From Megaustenia siamemsis (taxonomy: Eukaryota; Mollusca; Gastropoda; Stylommatophora; Ariophantidae): 64,000 nucleotides of DNA. The number at the start of each line of letters is the position of its first letter. Position 1 is the first letter of the stretch. Positions 44,552-55,894 of this stretch are shown piece after piece. The position numbers and the translations under genes are program-made. Location: assembly GCA_032433765.1 (NCBI GenBank), contig JAVIAB010000101.1, positions 64,402,140 through 64,466,139 of the forward strand. Direction: 5' to 3'. Below the pieces are notes generated by a model that was not told the DNA's origin, searched no databases, and was given only the letters and a program-made list of their open reading frames with translations.

Positions 44552-46455
44552 TTGAACAAGAGAAAAGGAAATTAAACACATGTAAAAGTGTTAGAGAGAG
44601 GAAGGGGAATCAAATAGACTACATAATGATAAAAGACATAACCCGTTATAGCGTCAAGTAAGAAAAAACCTACCCAGGAGTGGATATTAATTCAGATCAC
44701 AATCCTGTAATTTTTTTTTCTTGAAACGTCAATTACTCATAGACTTTTTTATGTCTTAGCCCTTTAATATGTTTCCCTAATGCATTCCCAAGCTCCTTCG
44801 CGCATCCAACCAAATTTCGCCCCTCAAAATTCCTGTGTCTCATATTTGCCAAACCAATACGTCACAGCCTTATTTCCAAAGAGAACCTTCCAGGTTGGTC
44901 TCCTTGAACTTTCGACCTTGGACACATTCATGGATCTATGTTTTAATAATGATCTAACTCGGCCCTCGCCTACACAATCCCTCGACCATAAACACTCTAG
45001 CCAGTAAACTATTACTGAATGACTAATAAAAACAAATGAAAAAGCTACAGGAAGCGGATGTATTGCTAAAAAAGAAGGAAGAATGCTAACATACAACAAC
45101 GATATAATTGATAGATGGCAGGAATATATAACATAATTATTTCATGACGAAATGGACAAAAAAACATTTATTAAATGTACGTCCAGCTATACAATTTTAA
45201 AATCTGAAGTGGATAAAGCTATTAAAACAATAAAAAAGGGAAAAGCAGCAGGACTGACAATATACAGATAGAAATGATACAGACACTAGAAGATTACGGC
45301 ATTGAAGTGATTTACAGACATATGCAATGATATATAACATACAAGATACATACCAAATGAACTAAAACATCATATTTCATTGCATTTCTTAAAATGAATG
45401 GTGCAGTTCTGTGCAGTTATTTTAGAACAATAAGGCTAATGAGCCAGTTAACATTAATTTTAGTAAAAATTATACAGGGAAGGATTCGGAATAAAATTAA
45501 TATTCAATTAGATGAGCAGCCAGTTGATTGAAGAAAAACAGTGGGGCAAAAGAAGCCATATTCAGCATGAGGTAATTGATTGAAAAGTACATAGAAGAAA
45601 ACAAACCAATATATGCCGGCTTCATATACTGCACCAAAGCTTTCGATAGAATACACCATAACCAACTTATAGGCTGCCTAAAAGGATATAAATCTAGAGG
45701 ACACAGACATACGACAAATTTACAATGTATACTGCGAGCAAACACCAATAGTAAAATATAACAAAGAGAACTCTACACACATTGATATAAAAAGAGGAGT
45801 AAGACAGAGATGCATCATATCACCAAGATTGTTCAATCTATACACTGAGCAAATCTTTAAAAGAGCTACAACTACCTGGGACGTACTATAACCAGTAATG
45901 GAAAATGGAATACTGAAATAAACAAGTTAATAGATATGGTAAAATGTAACTTTAATGCCATGAAAAGTATGCTAACATCACAACAAATAACACAACGGCT
46001 AAAACTAGGAATAATAAAATGGTACATTTTCTCAATATTCCTGTATGGTGCTGAAAAATGGACATTCGACAAGAAAACAGAACAGAAAATTGAAGCCTTT
46101 AAAATGTGGATTTATAGAAGAATAGGTCGATTAGGATGGACAGAAAAGAAAACAAACGATGAAGTTTTAAAACAACTAAAAATTAAAAGAGAACTACCAA
46201 ACACAATTAGAATAAGACAAATGATTTTTTGGGGGCATGTTAAAAGACATCATAGTAAGTGTAATTATTGGAAGGGAAAATACAATGTACAAGAGGCAGA
46301 GGCAGACCAAGACTAACATTGACGAGCAACATCAAAAGATGGACATGTCAGCCTATGACAATCTGCACCATCAACGCAACAGTCTGAGTGGAATAGCACT
46401 CCATCGTAGCCAACATTTGTTGCGGATACGGCACTCAATGATGATGAATCCATTA
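44552..46455 (+). mobile_element. LINE-D copy, inverted relative to its neighbour
   Basis: Starts within the endonuclease (NQIDYIMIKD, DINSDHNPV). It is interrupted at about 44715-45030 by unrelated sequence, then continues through linker (EGRMLTYNNDIIDRWQEYI), RT (YIEENKPIYAGFIYCTKAFD, RLFNLYTEQI), post-RT region (EAFKMWIYRRIGRLG) and 3' end 'gcactcaatgatgatg'. Head to head with the minus copy at 44550, giving a broad imperfect inverted repeat. Confidence 0.75.
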
Positions 46456-46783
46456 CAAGTGTAGCAGTAAATACTGAACATGTCAGCGGAGAAGAAGCCG
46501 GGCCGAAGACACTTCATGTCAGTTAGATATCGATGGATACAATAGGCGGGTATGTGAGGTCCTGGCCAAATGGTGACCTTATTAATCAGTAATTAGAAGT
46601 TTGCAACCTACACATATGACCACTAGAACATATTTTCAATAAGTTAAATAATGTGGCATTGATCTTTTTTTTCTTTCTTTCATTTATTTTTTCTTTCTTT
46701 GTTTTTGTGCTTTCTTGCCTTCTTTCTGTTATTACTTTCTTTCTTTCTTTCCTTAAATACACCATACAAACAACATATAAAAT

Positions 46784-46795
46784 ATGTATATATAT

Positions 46796-46858
<63 letters not shown>

Positions 46859-46890
46859 ATGTGTGTGTGTGTGTCTTTGTGTGTGTTTAT
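46784..46890. repeat. (TA)n and (TG)n microsatellites
   Basis: TA run to about 46856, then TG/GT run to about 46876. Preceded by a pyrimidine-rich 'ctttctttctttcctt' tract at 46660-46755. Confidence 0.95.
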
Positions 46891-46901
46891 GACAAATAAA
46901 A

Positions 46902-47124
46902 AAGCAGTAAAGTGCCCAAGTCACGCCAAGTGGCCTATGGGGAATATGGTGTAAGTGACCATATATCTTACAGATCTTCAGTACATGATTTTTGGGGTAA
47001 TGTGGTTGGTATTACGTTGGTACCCATTAAAGGCTGCGTGAACCAGAAAGACGTCGGTAGGGATCGAACCCTACCTCTTGCCCTTTGTAGTACAGTTCAC
47101 TAACCACTGAGCTATCGCGGCTCC
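46902..47124 (-). mobile_element. tRNA-derived SINE with internal deletion and TSD
   Basis: Same family as 37778: the + strand carries 'gatcgaaccctacctcttg' (B box antisense) and 'ccactgagctatcgcggctc' (A box antisense). About 30 bp of body are missing after 'ggtattacg'. 'gtttatgacaaat' (46885) and 'gtttatgataaat' (47124) form a 13-bp TSD with one mismatch. Confidence 0.85.
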
Positions 47125-47193
47125 GTTTATGATAAATGCGCCATCATAATACGTCTCTTTTACTCTGGCTTATTGACGAAATAGATTTTGCTC

Positions 47194-47372
47194 ACCAAAC
47201 AATTTCTTTAGCCAACCAATTTCTTTAGCCAACCAATCTCTTTAGCCAACCAATTTCTTTAGCCAACCAATCACTTTAGCCAACCAATCAATTTAGCCAA
47301 CTATTCACTTTAGCCAACCAATCACTTTAGCCAACCAATCACTTTAGCCAACCAATCACTTTAGCTAACCAA
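47194..47372. repeat. 17-bp tandem repeat, about ten units
   Basis: 'caaccaatcactttagc' and variants (tttc, tctc, aatt at the variable position) repeat about ten times. Confidence 0.95.
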
Positions 47373-47521
47373 TCTTTACGTATGACTTGTTGAAAAGAAT
47401 AATCACATAACTATGCCAATTAATGAAAGGCATGGACCGGGAGAGATAGAACCGTCTCGAATTAGCACGTGGTGCTAAACAACCACATAATCATTTAACA
47501 TTTAACTGCCTTCTATTTCAG

Positions 47522-47548
47522 GATTTACCTGATGACACGAGATTCGGG
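47522..47548 (+). CDS. Candidate micro-exon 11 (27 bp)
   Basis: A strong acceptor 'aactgccttctatttcag' precedes 27 bp reading DLPDDTRFG in phase 0, ending at donor gtcagtta. The donor is weaker than the others. A better gtatgt donor 10 bp on would give 37 bp and break the frame pattern. Confidence 0.35.
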
Positions 47549-47635
47549 GTCAGTTATTGTATGTAGGAGTGACGTGAATGTGACAATGGTATCACACGAT
47601 ATGTACACTTTAATGCCACCTCTCTTGCCCCGATA

Positions 47636-47850
47636 AACACAGATCCACGTCACTTCTTTGGATGAAAGAAATGGGAGTTAAGTTGGGCACAGCCAGAAAT
47701 GAGACACGTGTAAGAAAACGTATTAACCAACATAGAACTGGAGTCGTCAGTCGCTGGACACTAAAGGGATTGCTGAGGAGGGGATCTGTGGACCTATGGA
47801 CATGTTCGGAGCGAGTGATGATGACCCGCAAATAACTCAATAACTAAATA
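47636..47850 (+). mobile_element. LINE-C 3'-end fragment
   Basis: 'gaaatgggagttaagttggg', 'tggagtcgtcagtcgctgga' and the tail 'gatgacccgcaaataactca' match other LINE-C ends. 5'-truncated, with a 15-20-bp internal deletion after 'gccagaaatgag'. Confidence 0.8.
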
Positions 47851-47854
47851 AATA

Positions 47855-48530
47855 AATGTACACTTTGTGATGATTGGAAGGCCCAACCGTACTGCGTTTG
47901 CACGTTTGTTGACAAACATCAGATAGAAGAGAACATACATTTAACATATTGTGCAATGAGTGTAATATGGATCATTGAAATTGCGTGATATTCTACTCCC
48001 GTGTATACTTCGCATGAGCTGGTGTGAAAAATGCCAAAGATAAATTGTTTAATTTACACAAGTTATATACATCCACTTTCCTCCCTATTATGGGAGCAGA
48101 ACAATAAATCATTATGTTTCGTACCATGCAAGAGAAGTCGGATCGAATTGAATAATCAAATGCACAAATTATCAACAACAGGGGGGGGGGATATATATAC
48201 TGCCCCGAGCAAGATCGACCCTCGCAACAAGAAACCTACGCTAAAACACACTGCAAGCTTAGCATTCTAAAAAGCAAATTGTATCACGTGCAGTGTCTTT
48301 CACATATGTGCAATCGTAACAATATCAAGGGGTTGCGAACACAACGAGGGAATAAATTGTATTTATGCATTTTCTTGTTAAGAAATGCAACTCTCGAACA
48401 AGAAACCACCATCCTGGAAATGATCTGACAAAGCGGCATTCGAGGCCGTTCAATAACCAGAGATCATGAACATATTAATTAAACTGAATAGGGCTAACTA
48501 TGGCCGTAAATATGAAATAAGAGAATGTAA
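47855..48530. other. No recognisable gene or element
   Basis: Unique-looking DNA with a G run at 48181-48190 and no supported frame. Confidence 0.4.
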
Positions 48531-48535
48531 AACAA

Positions 48536-48716
48536 ATACTATAGTCAAGATACCACGCTGAATATGTTGAAACCGTGAACACTGTAGGAAGAAGAATACA
48601 CTCGAATGACAAGTATCTATAAATACTATAGTCAAGATACCACGCTGAATATGTTGAAACCGTGAACACTGTAGGAAGAAGAATACACTCGAATGACAAG
48701 TATCTATAAATACTAT
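48536..48716. repeat. 87-bp tandem duplication, two copies
   Basis: The block starting 'atagtcaagataccacgctg' at 48541 is repeated at 48628 with almost no change. The unit is unrelated to the LINE-D 87-bp unit despite equal length. Near identity suggests a recent duplication. Confidence 0.9.
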
Positions 48717-48772
48717 CATAGCGTAAAATGAAGTATAGGATGAAAATAGCTCTCGACAGGGACAGAAAAAAA

Positions 48773-49023
48773 GAAGTAAAGAGCCGATTCACGCCAGGTG
48801 GCATATAGGGATATGGTGTTAGAGACCATACCTTTTACAGACCTTCGGCACGTGCTTTTTACCGGGTAATGTGGTCGGTATTACGCCCGTCCCACTTTAC
48901 TTTCCCAGAAAAAAATCGGTACCCATTTAAGGCTGGGTGAACCTGGAAGCCGTTTGTTAAGATCGAACCCGACCTCTTGTCCTTTGTAGTGCAGTTCACT
49001 AACCACTGAGCTGTGGCGGCCTC
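48773..49023 (-). mobile_element. tRNA-derived SINE, near complete
   Basis: Same order as 37778-38032: antisense A box 'ccactgagctgtggcggcc', antisense B box 'aagatcgaacccgacc', body 'ggctgggtgaacctggaagc', 3' end in 'aagtaaagag'. One A-box change (ctgtgg for ctatcg). Confidence 0.8.
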
Positions 49024-49024
49024 C

Positions 49025-49800
49025 AGCTGTGGACAGTTAACGATACAATATTGACATGATAACAGTTGAAAGGCAATTATACAAATGTAGGAACATTGTG
49101 GCGTGCTCATGACTGATGCTTTCTAAAGAAATACAGATTGGCGACAGACAGACGATACATTTTAATTAATGTCAAAGATATAGTGGTCTACAAGAGCAGA
49201 CAATAACCTGAGACTTCATTTAGACTGATAGTTAAACACGAAATATGAAGGATATATGTTTTATTCCATTCTATTATATTCTATTCATGAACTCAATTCC
49301 ATTGCAATCGGGGCATCGCCATATCCGCTCCGCGGCTTGTTCCATCATTTCTCAAAGCGTATGCAGACTGAATGTTAGAAGAATATCGCGATGAATATTC
49401 CGTTTATGATACGGAAGTGGATGGACTGTATGTAGTCAAGCCAATTATGGTCCCTGTTCTTCACATTGAGACATTATACGCACATTTAGGAGAACGTTTA
49501 CAATTTCATCTTTAACAAATAACTTATCTTTTATTCAGAATTTTATTAAATGGGTGGTAGTTCATAAAATGTATATTTTAAAGGTTTATGATGTAATATT
49601 ATATAGTATACCATTATATTCATTCATGTTAATAACACAGAGATTCGTACACATTGTCATATATTTAACAGAACTACTTATATTGTCCAAGAAAACATGC
49701 TGTAGATCATGTACACAATTAACGGAAGATTTGGGTGACCTTTATCTTTAAACAAAACACATTTATAATATTAGATGCCCTTACATATGTAAAGATTTGT
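49025..49800. other. No supported gene; one weak exon-like site
   Basis: AT-rich DNA. 49539-49553 (15 bp, NFIKW in phase 0) follows a strong acceptor 'cttatcttttattcag', but the donor gtggta is poor. Confidence 0.3.
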
Positions 49801-49804
49801 TAGA

Positions 49805-50083
49805 AAGTAAAGGTTCTCTACACACCATGCACGACGTATGGGGAATGTGATGGAAGTGACATTGTTGTCCATGATCACATGGTATTTCTGAACGATGAGC
49901 TGGGTGTCATGGAAGACAACCAGAACTTCCCAGAAAAATTGGCGGTACCGATTTCTGGAACAAGTTAACCGTGAAAGCATAAACAAATAAAAACAAAATA
50001 ATCTTCCACCTAAGGGAAATAAACCCGGGCATTTATGACCTAGCAGAGTGCGCACCAACTACCCAGCCATCGAAGCACCCATA
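49805..50083 (-). mobile_element. Second, diverged tRNA-like SINE
   Basis: The minus strand begins 'gggtgcttcgatggctgggt' with an A-box-like 'tggctgggtagttggtg' and a degenerate B box 'cgggtttatttccc'. The body shares only words such as 'tcccagaaaaattggcgg' with the main SINE. Probably a related but separate subfamily. Confidence 0.5.
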
Positions 50084-50280
50084 AAGGTTTGTGCTCTCTA
50101 TTGTTATTTAGGAAGTAATAGTATGCACGCTAGATGCACTTGTTACCACATTCTAGAAGTACCGTTAAATTAGATATGTATTTGAAAAAATACAAAATTT
50201 AGAATAGGGTCTTGACAAGATAGATTTTCGGATTTACACAGTTTTCTGTTATTATATATATACATTTTTTTTATTTCTAG

Positions 50281-50316
50281 GCATCCCAAGCAGACATAGC
50301 AAAAGTTATACAAGCG
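50281..50316 (+). CDS. Candidate micro-exon 12 (36 bp)
   Basis: Acceptor 'cattttttttatttctag' and donor gtaagtta enclose 36 bp reading ASQADIAKVIQA in phase 0; phase 1 has a TAG. Longest and last of the series in this window. A LINE-C copy begins about 55 bp after its donor. Confidence 0.55.
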
Positions 50317-51824
50317 GTAAGTTATGTGAACAGATAGATTAGCATTATACATTATTGATTACAGTTATAACTGAGTTATTGAGTAATTTTCGGGTCATCA
50401 GCATTGCACTCCGAACATGTCCATCGGTGCTCAGATCCCCTCCTCAGCAAGTCCCGCAGTGTCCAGCGACTGACGACTCCAGTTCTATGTTTGTTGATAA
50501 GTCTTCTTACACGGCCACTAAGTTTCTCATTTCCGGCTGTGCCCATCTTAACTCCCATCTCTTTAATCTGAACGAGTGACGTGGATTTGTGGTCATCGAA
50601 GTCCGGTGATCTTCCAAAATCTCAGATGGCATTGGTGATGTTTGCCCGATACATTGGTCGACCCTCCTCAAAAACAGCGCAGCTAGCCAACCTGTCCGCT
50701 CTTTCATTTCCCCGTACTCCCTAATGTCCAGAGACATAGACAAAGGTGATCGTACGTATTTTAAAATTCTGCAATGACTCTAACCAGAGCCCGACTCCAC
50801 TTTTATTTATATCTGGCTCATCGAATTATTCAGTATACAGGCAAGGGTGTAGTCTTGTGACTCTAACCATTTGAATGCCCTGGTCACTACCATCACCTCC
50901 ATCGTCATGCTACTCGTGGTCATGACGCATGCAGCACTGTCTTTGTTGACTACTTTGACTGCCGAGCAGGCTGTAAATGCACATGCGCTTTTTTGGTGTC
51001 GTATTACAGATCCGTCTGTATAGATGACTGCATCTTTCTCATCGGTGTTATCGCAGATGAGACCGTTTACCGCCGCATCGACCCCGACTGAGTAATGTTC
51101 CCTACCTTTCCTGTCAAGTATGACAATACAGGATAATGTCCCCTTGAATAACGTAGGCATAGGTATCCACTCCTCGCAAAAAATTGATATAGGTAAGCCT
51201 GCAGACCTGTTTGATGGCATTTTCAACTCGGCCTACCCATGATTTCCCTCTTTTTTGCGTGCCACCTTTCCTTGCGTTGAGCTAGTAGTGCAATGGGTGA
51301 TCTTTATCTGCACTAATCTTCAGGTATGCTCGCGCCCTCCAAATCTTGATTCTGTTATCCATAGTTTTGAAATTCAAGAAGGTACCTCATTGCTACACAG
51401 GGAGTGTCCATCGTACACCCAAAGATAATGCGCATGGTTTCGTTCTGTATTTTCTCCAGCCTGTCAATTTGAGTCGTACTGACCGTAAGAGCAAGCTCGA
51501 TTGGTGCGATGACTAATATATGGAACAGTAGAGTAAGTAGCCTCTGCTCGATTTTGGCAGCTGCCATGACCTTCAAGGCGGCTAATCCTTTGCGGCATTG
51601 TGTTATTACATGGTCGACGTGGTCCCGAAAACACAGGCTGCGATCAAACTTAACTCTGATGTTTTTCTATTGTTGTTTGTCTGCCAATTTTTCCGAATGC
51701 TAACACATACTCCTTTGTTCTATTATTCCCTATTAACTCTGATGTGTGTCATCAACTTGTCCCTGGTCACCTCAGCAGCTCTCATTCGTACTACCGGTGT
51801 GGTCGTATTGACGATATGATTGTT

Positions 51825-51837
51825 AAGGGAGAACCAT
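51825..51837. repeat. Target-site duplication of LINE-B (3' side)
   Basis: 'aagggagaaccat' matches 54705-54717 exactly. Flanking bases differ on both sides. Confidence 0.9.
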
Positions 51838-54704
51838 CTATCTATCTTTCGTTCGCCTGAAGTATTGTCTATATCTGCAATGTCGTTTCCTGTATAAATT
51901 TTACTGTCTTTTGTAATTCTTGCAGTGGCCCATATAGTTTTGTCTGTAGTGTTGTATCTATGGGCCAATGGATTTTCCTCAGTCTACTATATTCAGTGCA
52001 GTCTTGAAGTATGTGTTCAGCAGTCTGGGGTGCCTGTCCACATGTACAAGTAGTTGATGTGCCGATCTTGAATTTTGTATACATGTGACTATGGAGTCGA
52101 TTGTGTCCTGTTCTTAGGCGTATAATGATAACTTGTTCATATCTATTCATATTATGAAAGGCATCCTGATTTGGGGCTTGTGGTCCTCTGATTGATTTGA
52201 TTATCTGTTTCTTATGATGGTATGTAACTGGTGTATCTAGTTGTGTGCCTGTTGAACCTTCCTTTGCCAACTGATCTGCTTTCTCATTTCCTGGTATTCC
52301 ACAGTGAGACGGGATCCACTGCAGGGCAACCCTGTGGTGCTTGCAGAGTTCAGTCAATAAGGTCTGCAGATGTGGTAATTTTCTGGATTGTAGTGCCTGG
52401 AGTACTGATCTTGCATCTGTCAAAAACACTACAGGCTGTGGGCTAAGATTACTGTTCAGCAGTTTTTCTATTGCCAACTTTATTGCTTGTATTTCTGCAT
52501 CATAATTGTGACAATATTTCCCTGTTGCTATTTTATTCATATCCCTAGTGTTATTTGGGTACTCTATATATGCACCTGCTCCCCCATTCTTTGTGCATTC
52601 TGTGCTGATCCATCTGTGTACACACGAATCCATAGGTCTTTTGGGTATTCTTCATCCAGGAAACTGAGAGTTATTGTTTTTCGCTGTAGACTATTTTGTT
52701 CCTCTTTGTCAACTATTCCTTTCACTTCTGTCCGTATTTGAACTGATAATCCTGATTCATCTGTCCAGGGAGTCTGTTCTGGTATGGGCAGAAGGGGTTT
52801 AACAACTCTTGGCATGTCTGGCGTTTGTCTACCAATACGCTTGGCTTGGTGGATAAAGCTGCTTCTCTTAAGTCGTCCCAATGCAAGATTTTGGAATCTG
52901 TCCTTCATTGGATGTCTCGGCATGCATACAAATTTTTCTGCCTGTATCAGCACCTTTGTGTCTCTCCGTTCTCTCAGTGGTGGTATCCTCCACAATTTCT
53001 CCATCTCCAATATTGGTGTTGATTTCATTGCTCCTGTGATGACCCTAAGTGCCTGGTTTTGTACTTTATCCAGTTCTTGCAATGTGGTGTTTGATGCTGA
53101 GCACCATGCGGATGATCCATATTCTAAATGTGGGCGTATACTCTGTTGGTAAACTTTACTGAGTATTTTCCCACTCGCACCCCATGTGGTTCCACACAAC
53201 TTTCTTAGAATAGCCAATTTCCTCCTTGCTTTTTGGGTTGCCTTATTTATCTGCTGTTTCCAAGATAGTTTGTTATCAAATGTAACTCCGAGATATGTAG
53301 CTTGTATGTCTTCTTTCACAGGCTCATTGTTTATGTAGATGGCTCCTGCTTTTTGTTTTGGGGAGAGTGTGAAAAGTGTAGTACTGCATTTGTCTGTATT
53401 GATGCTGATACACCATCTATTTGTCCATGAATTCAGTGCATTCATAGCTCTTTGTAGCAATTTGGAGGCCACTGTTGCATACTCCTCTGTGCACCACATT
53501 ACCAAGTCATCTGCATACATTGCCACTTTGATGCCATGTGGTAGTTCAGTAACTAGGTCATTGATGTAGATCAGAAAAAGTGTTGGAGATAGTACCCATC
53601 CTTGTGGAACACCCTGGCGCAATAAGACCTTCTTACTCTTAAGACCATCCAGTTGCACTCTGGCTCTCCTGTTATGCAGGTATGCTTTGACCCATTTGTA
53701 CATCCTGCCATTTACTCCATAATTTCTCAGTTTCTTCAAAAGCCCTTCCTTCCATACCTTATCAAATGCTTTCTTTAGGTCTATCCATGCTGCTAGTACC
53801 AGTTTCTTTTCTTGAAACGCATCTTCAATTTCCTGGGAAAGATAGGTTGCTTGATCTTCGGTAGAGTAACACTGTCTAAAGCCTGCTTGTTGTGGGACAA
53901 GGAGATTTTCACTTTCCAGGTACCACTGCAGTCTGAGATTGATTATACGTTCCATTGTTTTACACAAACAGCTTGTAAGGCTGATTGGTCTATAGCTGGA
54001 TGTCATTGAACCATCTTTTCCTGGCTTTAGTAATGGTATCATAATTGCTTCTCTCCATGCCTGTGGCACTCTACCTGTGATCCAGCAAATGTTGTAGATC
54101 TGCAGTAGTTTTGCTTTAGCTGCAGTTCCCAAGTTCTTAATCATTTCATTGGACACTCCATCATTGCCTGGTGACTTTTTCATTTTTAATTTGGATATTG
54201 CCAGCTCTAGCTCTCTTTGTGTAATGGGTGTTTCCATTACTTCATGTGTGGTCTCTTCTTGTCTTGCATTTTGTTGTTTTAAACGGGTCTCTTGTCGTTT
54301 TTCTAGGCTAATTTCAATATTATTGTCATTTGCAAAGGAGTCTGCAAAGTAATTTGCTGCATGTTTACCTGTTAGAATGTTTCCATCCTTCTTCAGTGTA
54401 ATTTTGGTGTTCCTTTCTGTACCTTCATCATTCAGCTGTTTTACAAGCTTCCACACTTTTCTTGTGTCTCGTTCAAGATTCAAGGACTCTGTTTTCTCTT
54501 TCCAGCTTCTCCGTCTGGCTTGTAGTTTAGCCCGTTGAAATTTGGATTTAGCATGCTGGTAGTTGTTGTGGTGTTCTTGGCAAGGGTTATTTTCTGCTTG
54601 CTTTCGAGATGTTTCCAAGTCATTGTGCAGTTCCTCTAGTTCACTACTCCAGTATGGTTTGTAGTGTTTCCGTGCCCCTCTAGGTATTGTTTCAACGCAT
54701 ATGG
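51838..54704 (-). mobile_element. LINE-B, 5'-truncated I/Jockey-like LINE nested in LINE-C
   Basis: 2,867 bp between perfect 13-bp TSDs. The 3' UTR is only about 30 bp and ends in a short GATA-type tail ('gaaagatagatag' on the minus strand). The 5' end is truncated just after the endonuclease domain. It encodes RT, RNase H and a C-terminal zinc knuckle. Confidence 0.9.
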
Positions 54705-54717
54705 AAGGGAGAACCAT
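51869..54717 (-). pseudogene. LINE-B reverse transcriptase/RNase H, one frameshift
   Basis: The long frame (54717-52564) starts with an ATG that belongs to the target-site duplication, so its first residues are host LINE-C sequence. RT landmarks: KSPGNDGVSNEMI, SYRPISLTSCLCK, AAWIDLKKAFDKVW (motif A), RQGVPQGWVLSPTLF (B), VAMYADDLVMW (C), TYLGVTFDNKLSW. A frameshift near 52570-52620 falls right at the RNase H start (VYTDGSAQNA). The second frame carries the other catalytic positions: YDAEIQAIKLAIE, VVFLTDARSVL and SHCGIPGNEKADQLA. The C2HC knuckle CTCGQAPQTAEHILQDC follows. All catalytic residues are present, so this is a young copy apart from the shift. Confidence 0.85.
54705..54717. repeat. 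Target-site duplication of LINE-B (5' side)
   Basis: Exact partner of 51825-51837. Confidence 0.9.
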
Positions 54718-55117
54718 GAAACTGATGCTTTATTAGGATTAACCAAGGCACTTGAATTCCCACACCAGGCAGAAATGCGATTGAGTTCGTCTTGCATTGT
54801 GGAGGCGATTCCTCGTCTATCTCTTCCCAGTCGATATATCAGAATATCAACAGCAAAAGTCATAGTTCTTCACCTCCCATCCAGCTGTTGTTCCGTGATC
54901 ATTATTGTGTACACGTTAAATATAACTGGTGAAAATAGTGAGCCTTGTGATAGCCCTGGGCAAATGACTGTTGGCTCGGAAGACAAACCTCCACATCTGA
55001 GTATCACCTTCCTCGTAAACAGTGTAATAGCGATCCATCTAATGAGGAAGTGGTGCACAGCCAGTTTGAGGAGCATGTGCATGAGGTATTCAAATTGTAC
55101 CCTGGTATGCATCGTCC

Positions 55118-55129
55118 AGATCTATAGCA

Positions 55130-55176
<47 letters not shown>

Positions 55177-55188
55177 TCTATAGCAGCA
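55118..55188. repeat. (TA)n run bracketed by 15-bp direct repeats
   Basis: 'agatctatagcagca' occurs at 55118-55132 and 55174-55188 around about 20 TA units. It interrupts LINE-C's RT coding sequence at motif A. Confidence 0.9.
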
Positions 55189-55894
55189 GTCTCCCGTCGT
55201 CTGTGGAAGCCTTCGAAGACGTCATAGGCGAAGACTGCCGCTTTCAGCCACGTCTCTTTGTTATATCTATAACTTCCGAGTGTGGGTGGGAATGCGCGTT
55301 TCTGTTCAATATGACATGTGAGGATACGAGCAAATATTTTCTTCAGCAGCTTGCCCGCTGTGTTCTGCATTGTGATGATTATGTAGGCATTGATCTGCGA
55401 ATGGTACGTGTTTGGCTTCGGCAGCGGTAGTAAGTAGCTGTGTTCCACTCCTCCTTAAACTGGCCATTCCGAATGCTGGCATTAAACTCTTTGACCAGTT
55501 TATTCAAGTCGTTGTCTGCTAAATCGCCTATGTCGTTGTACCGAACATTATCTGAACCAGTTTAGTGGTGTGTGACCTTTTAAGTGTTGTGTGAATGGTA
55601 ACGGTTGTGATTGTGAGATCTTCCAGTCCTGCATCCTTACACAAATCACACATCGACCCCCGTATCCTCATTCTTACAGCCTCATTTCTTTGGTCAGTCT
55701 GCTCAATGTAGCGGGTAAGCAGGGCCTTCCCTTTGCTCTCATCAGATTTGTGCCATATCTGGCCTGTACTCTGAACGTCTGGTATACCTGTGTGTCGCGT
55801 TATGTCATTCATGAGTAGTATACAAGGGTGTAACTGGTCCGTATTTGACCCGTAAATTAACAAAGATATATAGTGTGGTGCGCAGCGCTCCACA

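Larger units (their letters stand above)
50372..55893 (-). mobile_element. LINE-C copy split by LINE-B
   Basis: 5' segment 54718-55893: linker, RT fingers (PLPKPNTYHSQINAY), motif A region (AAIDL, at the TA-repeat insertion), motif B (LSQGSLFSPVIFNVYT) and a motif C in which the usual FADD reads FAVD. 3' segment 50372-51824: post-RT region (EKIQNETMRIIFGCT), RNase H (AVIYTDGS, TMEVMVVTRAFKWLESQD) and the terminal MGVKMGTAGNEKL, GVVSRWTLRDLLRR. Removing LINE-B and one TSD makes the two segments contiguous at a WFSL motif. Many stops; dead copy. Confidence 0.8.

Noticed and set aside
48471..48804. Minus-strand frame with two identical 29-residue blocks
   Set aside because: By-product of the 87-bp tandem duplication, with no homology and no codon pattern.
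52784..54352. + strand frames opposite LINE-B
   Set aside because: Antisense shadows of the RT frame, with no start context.
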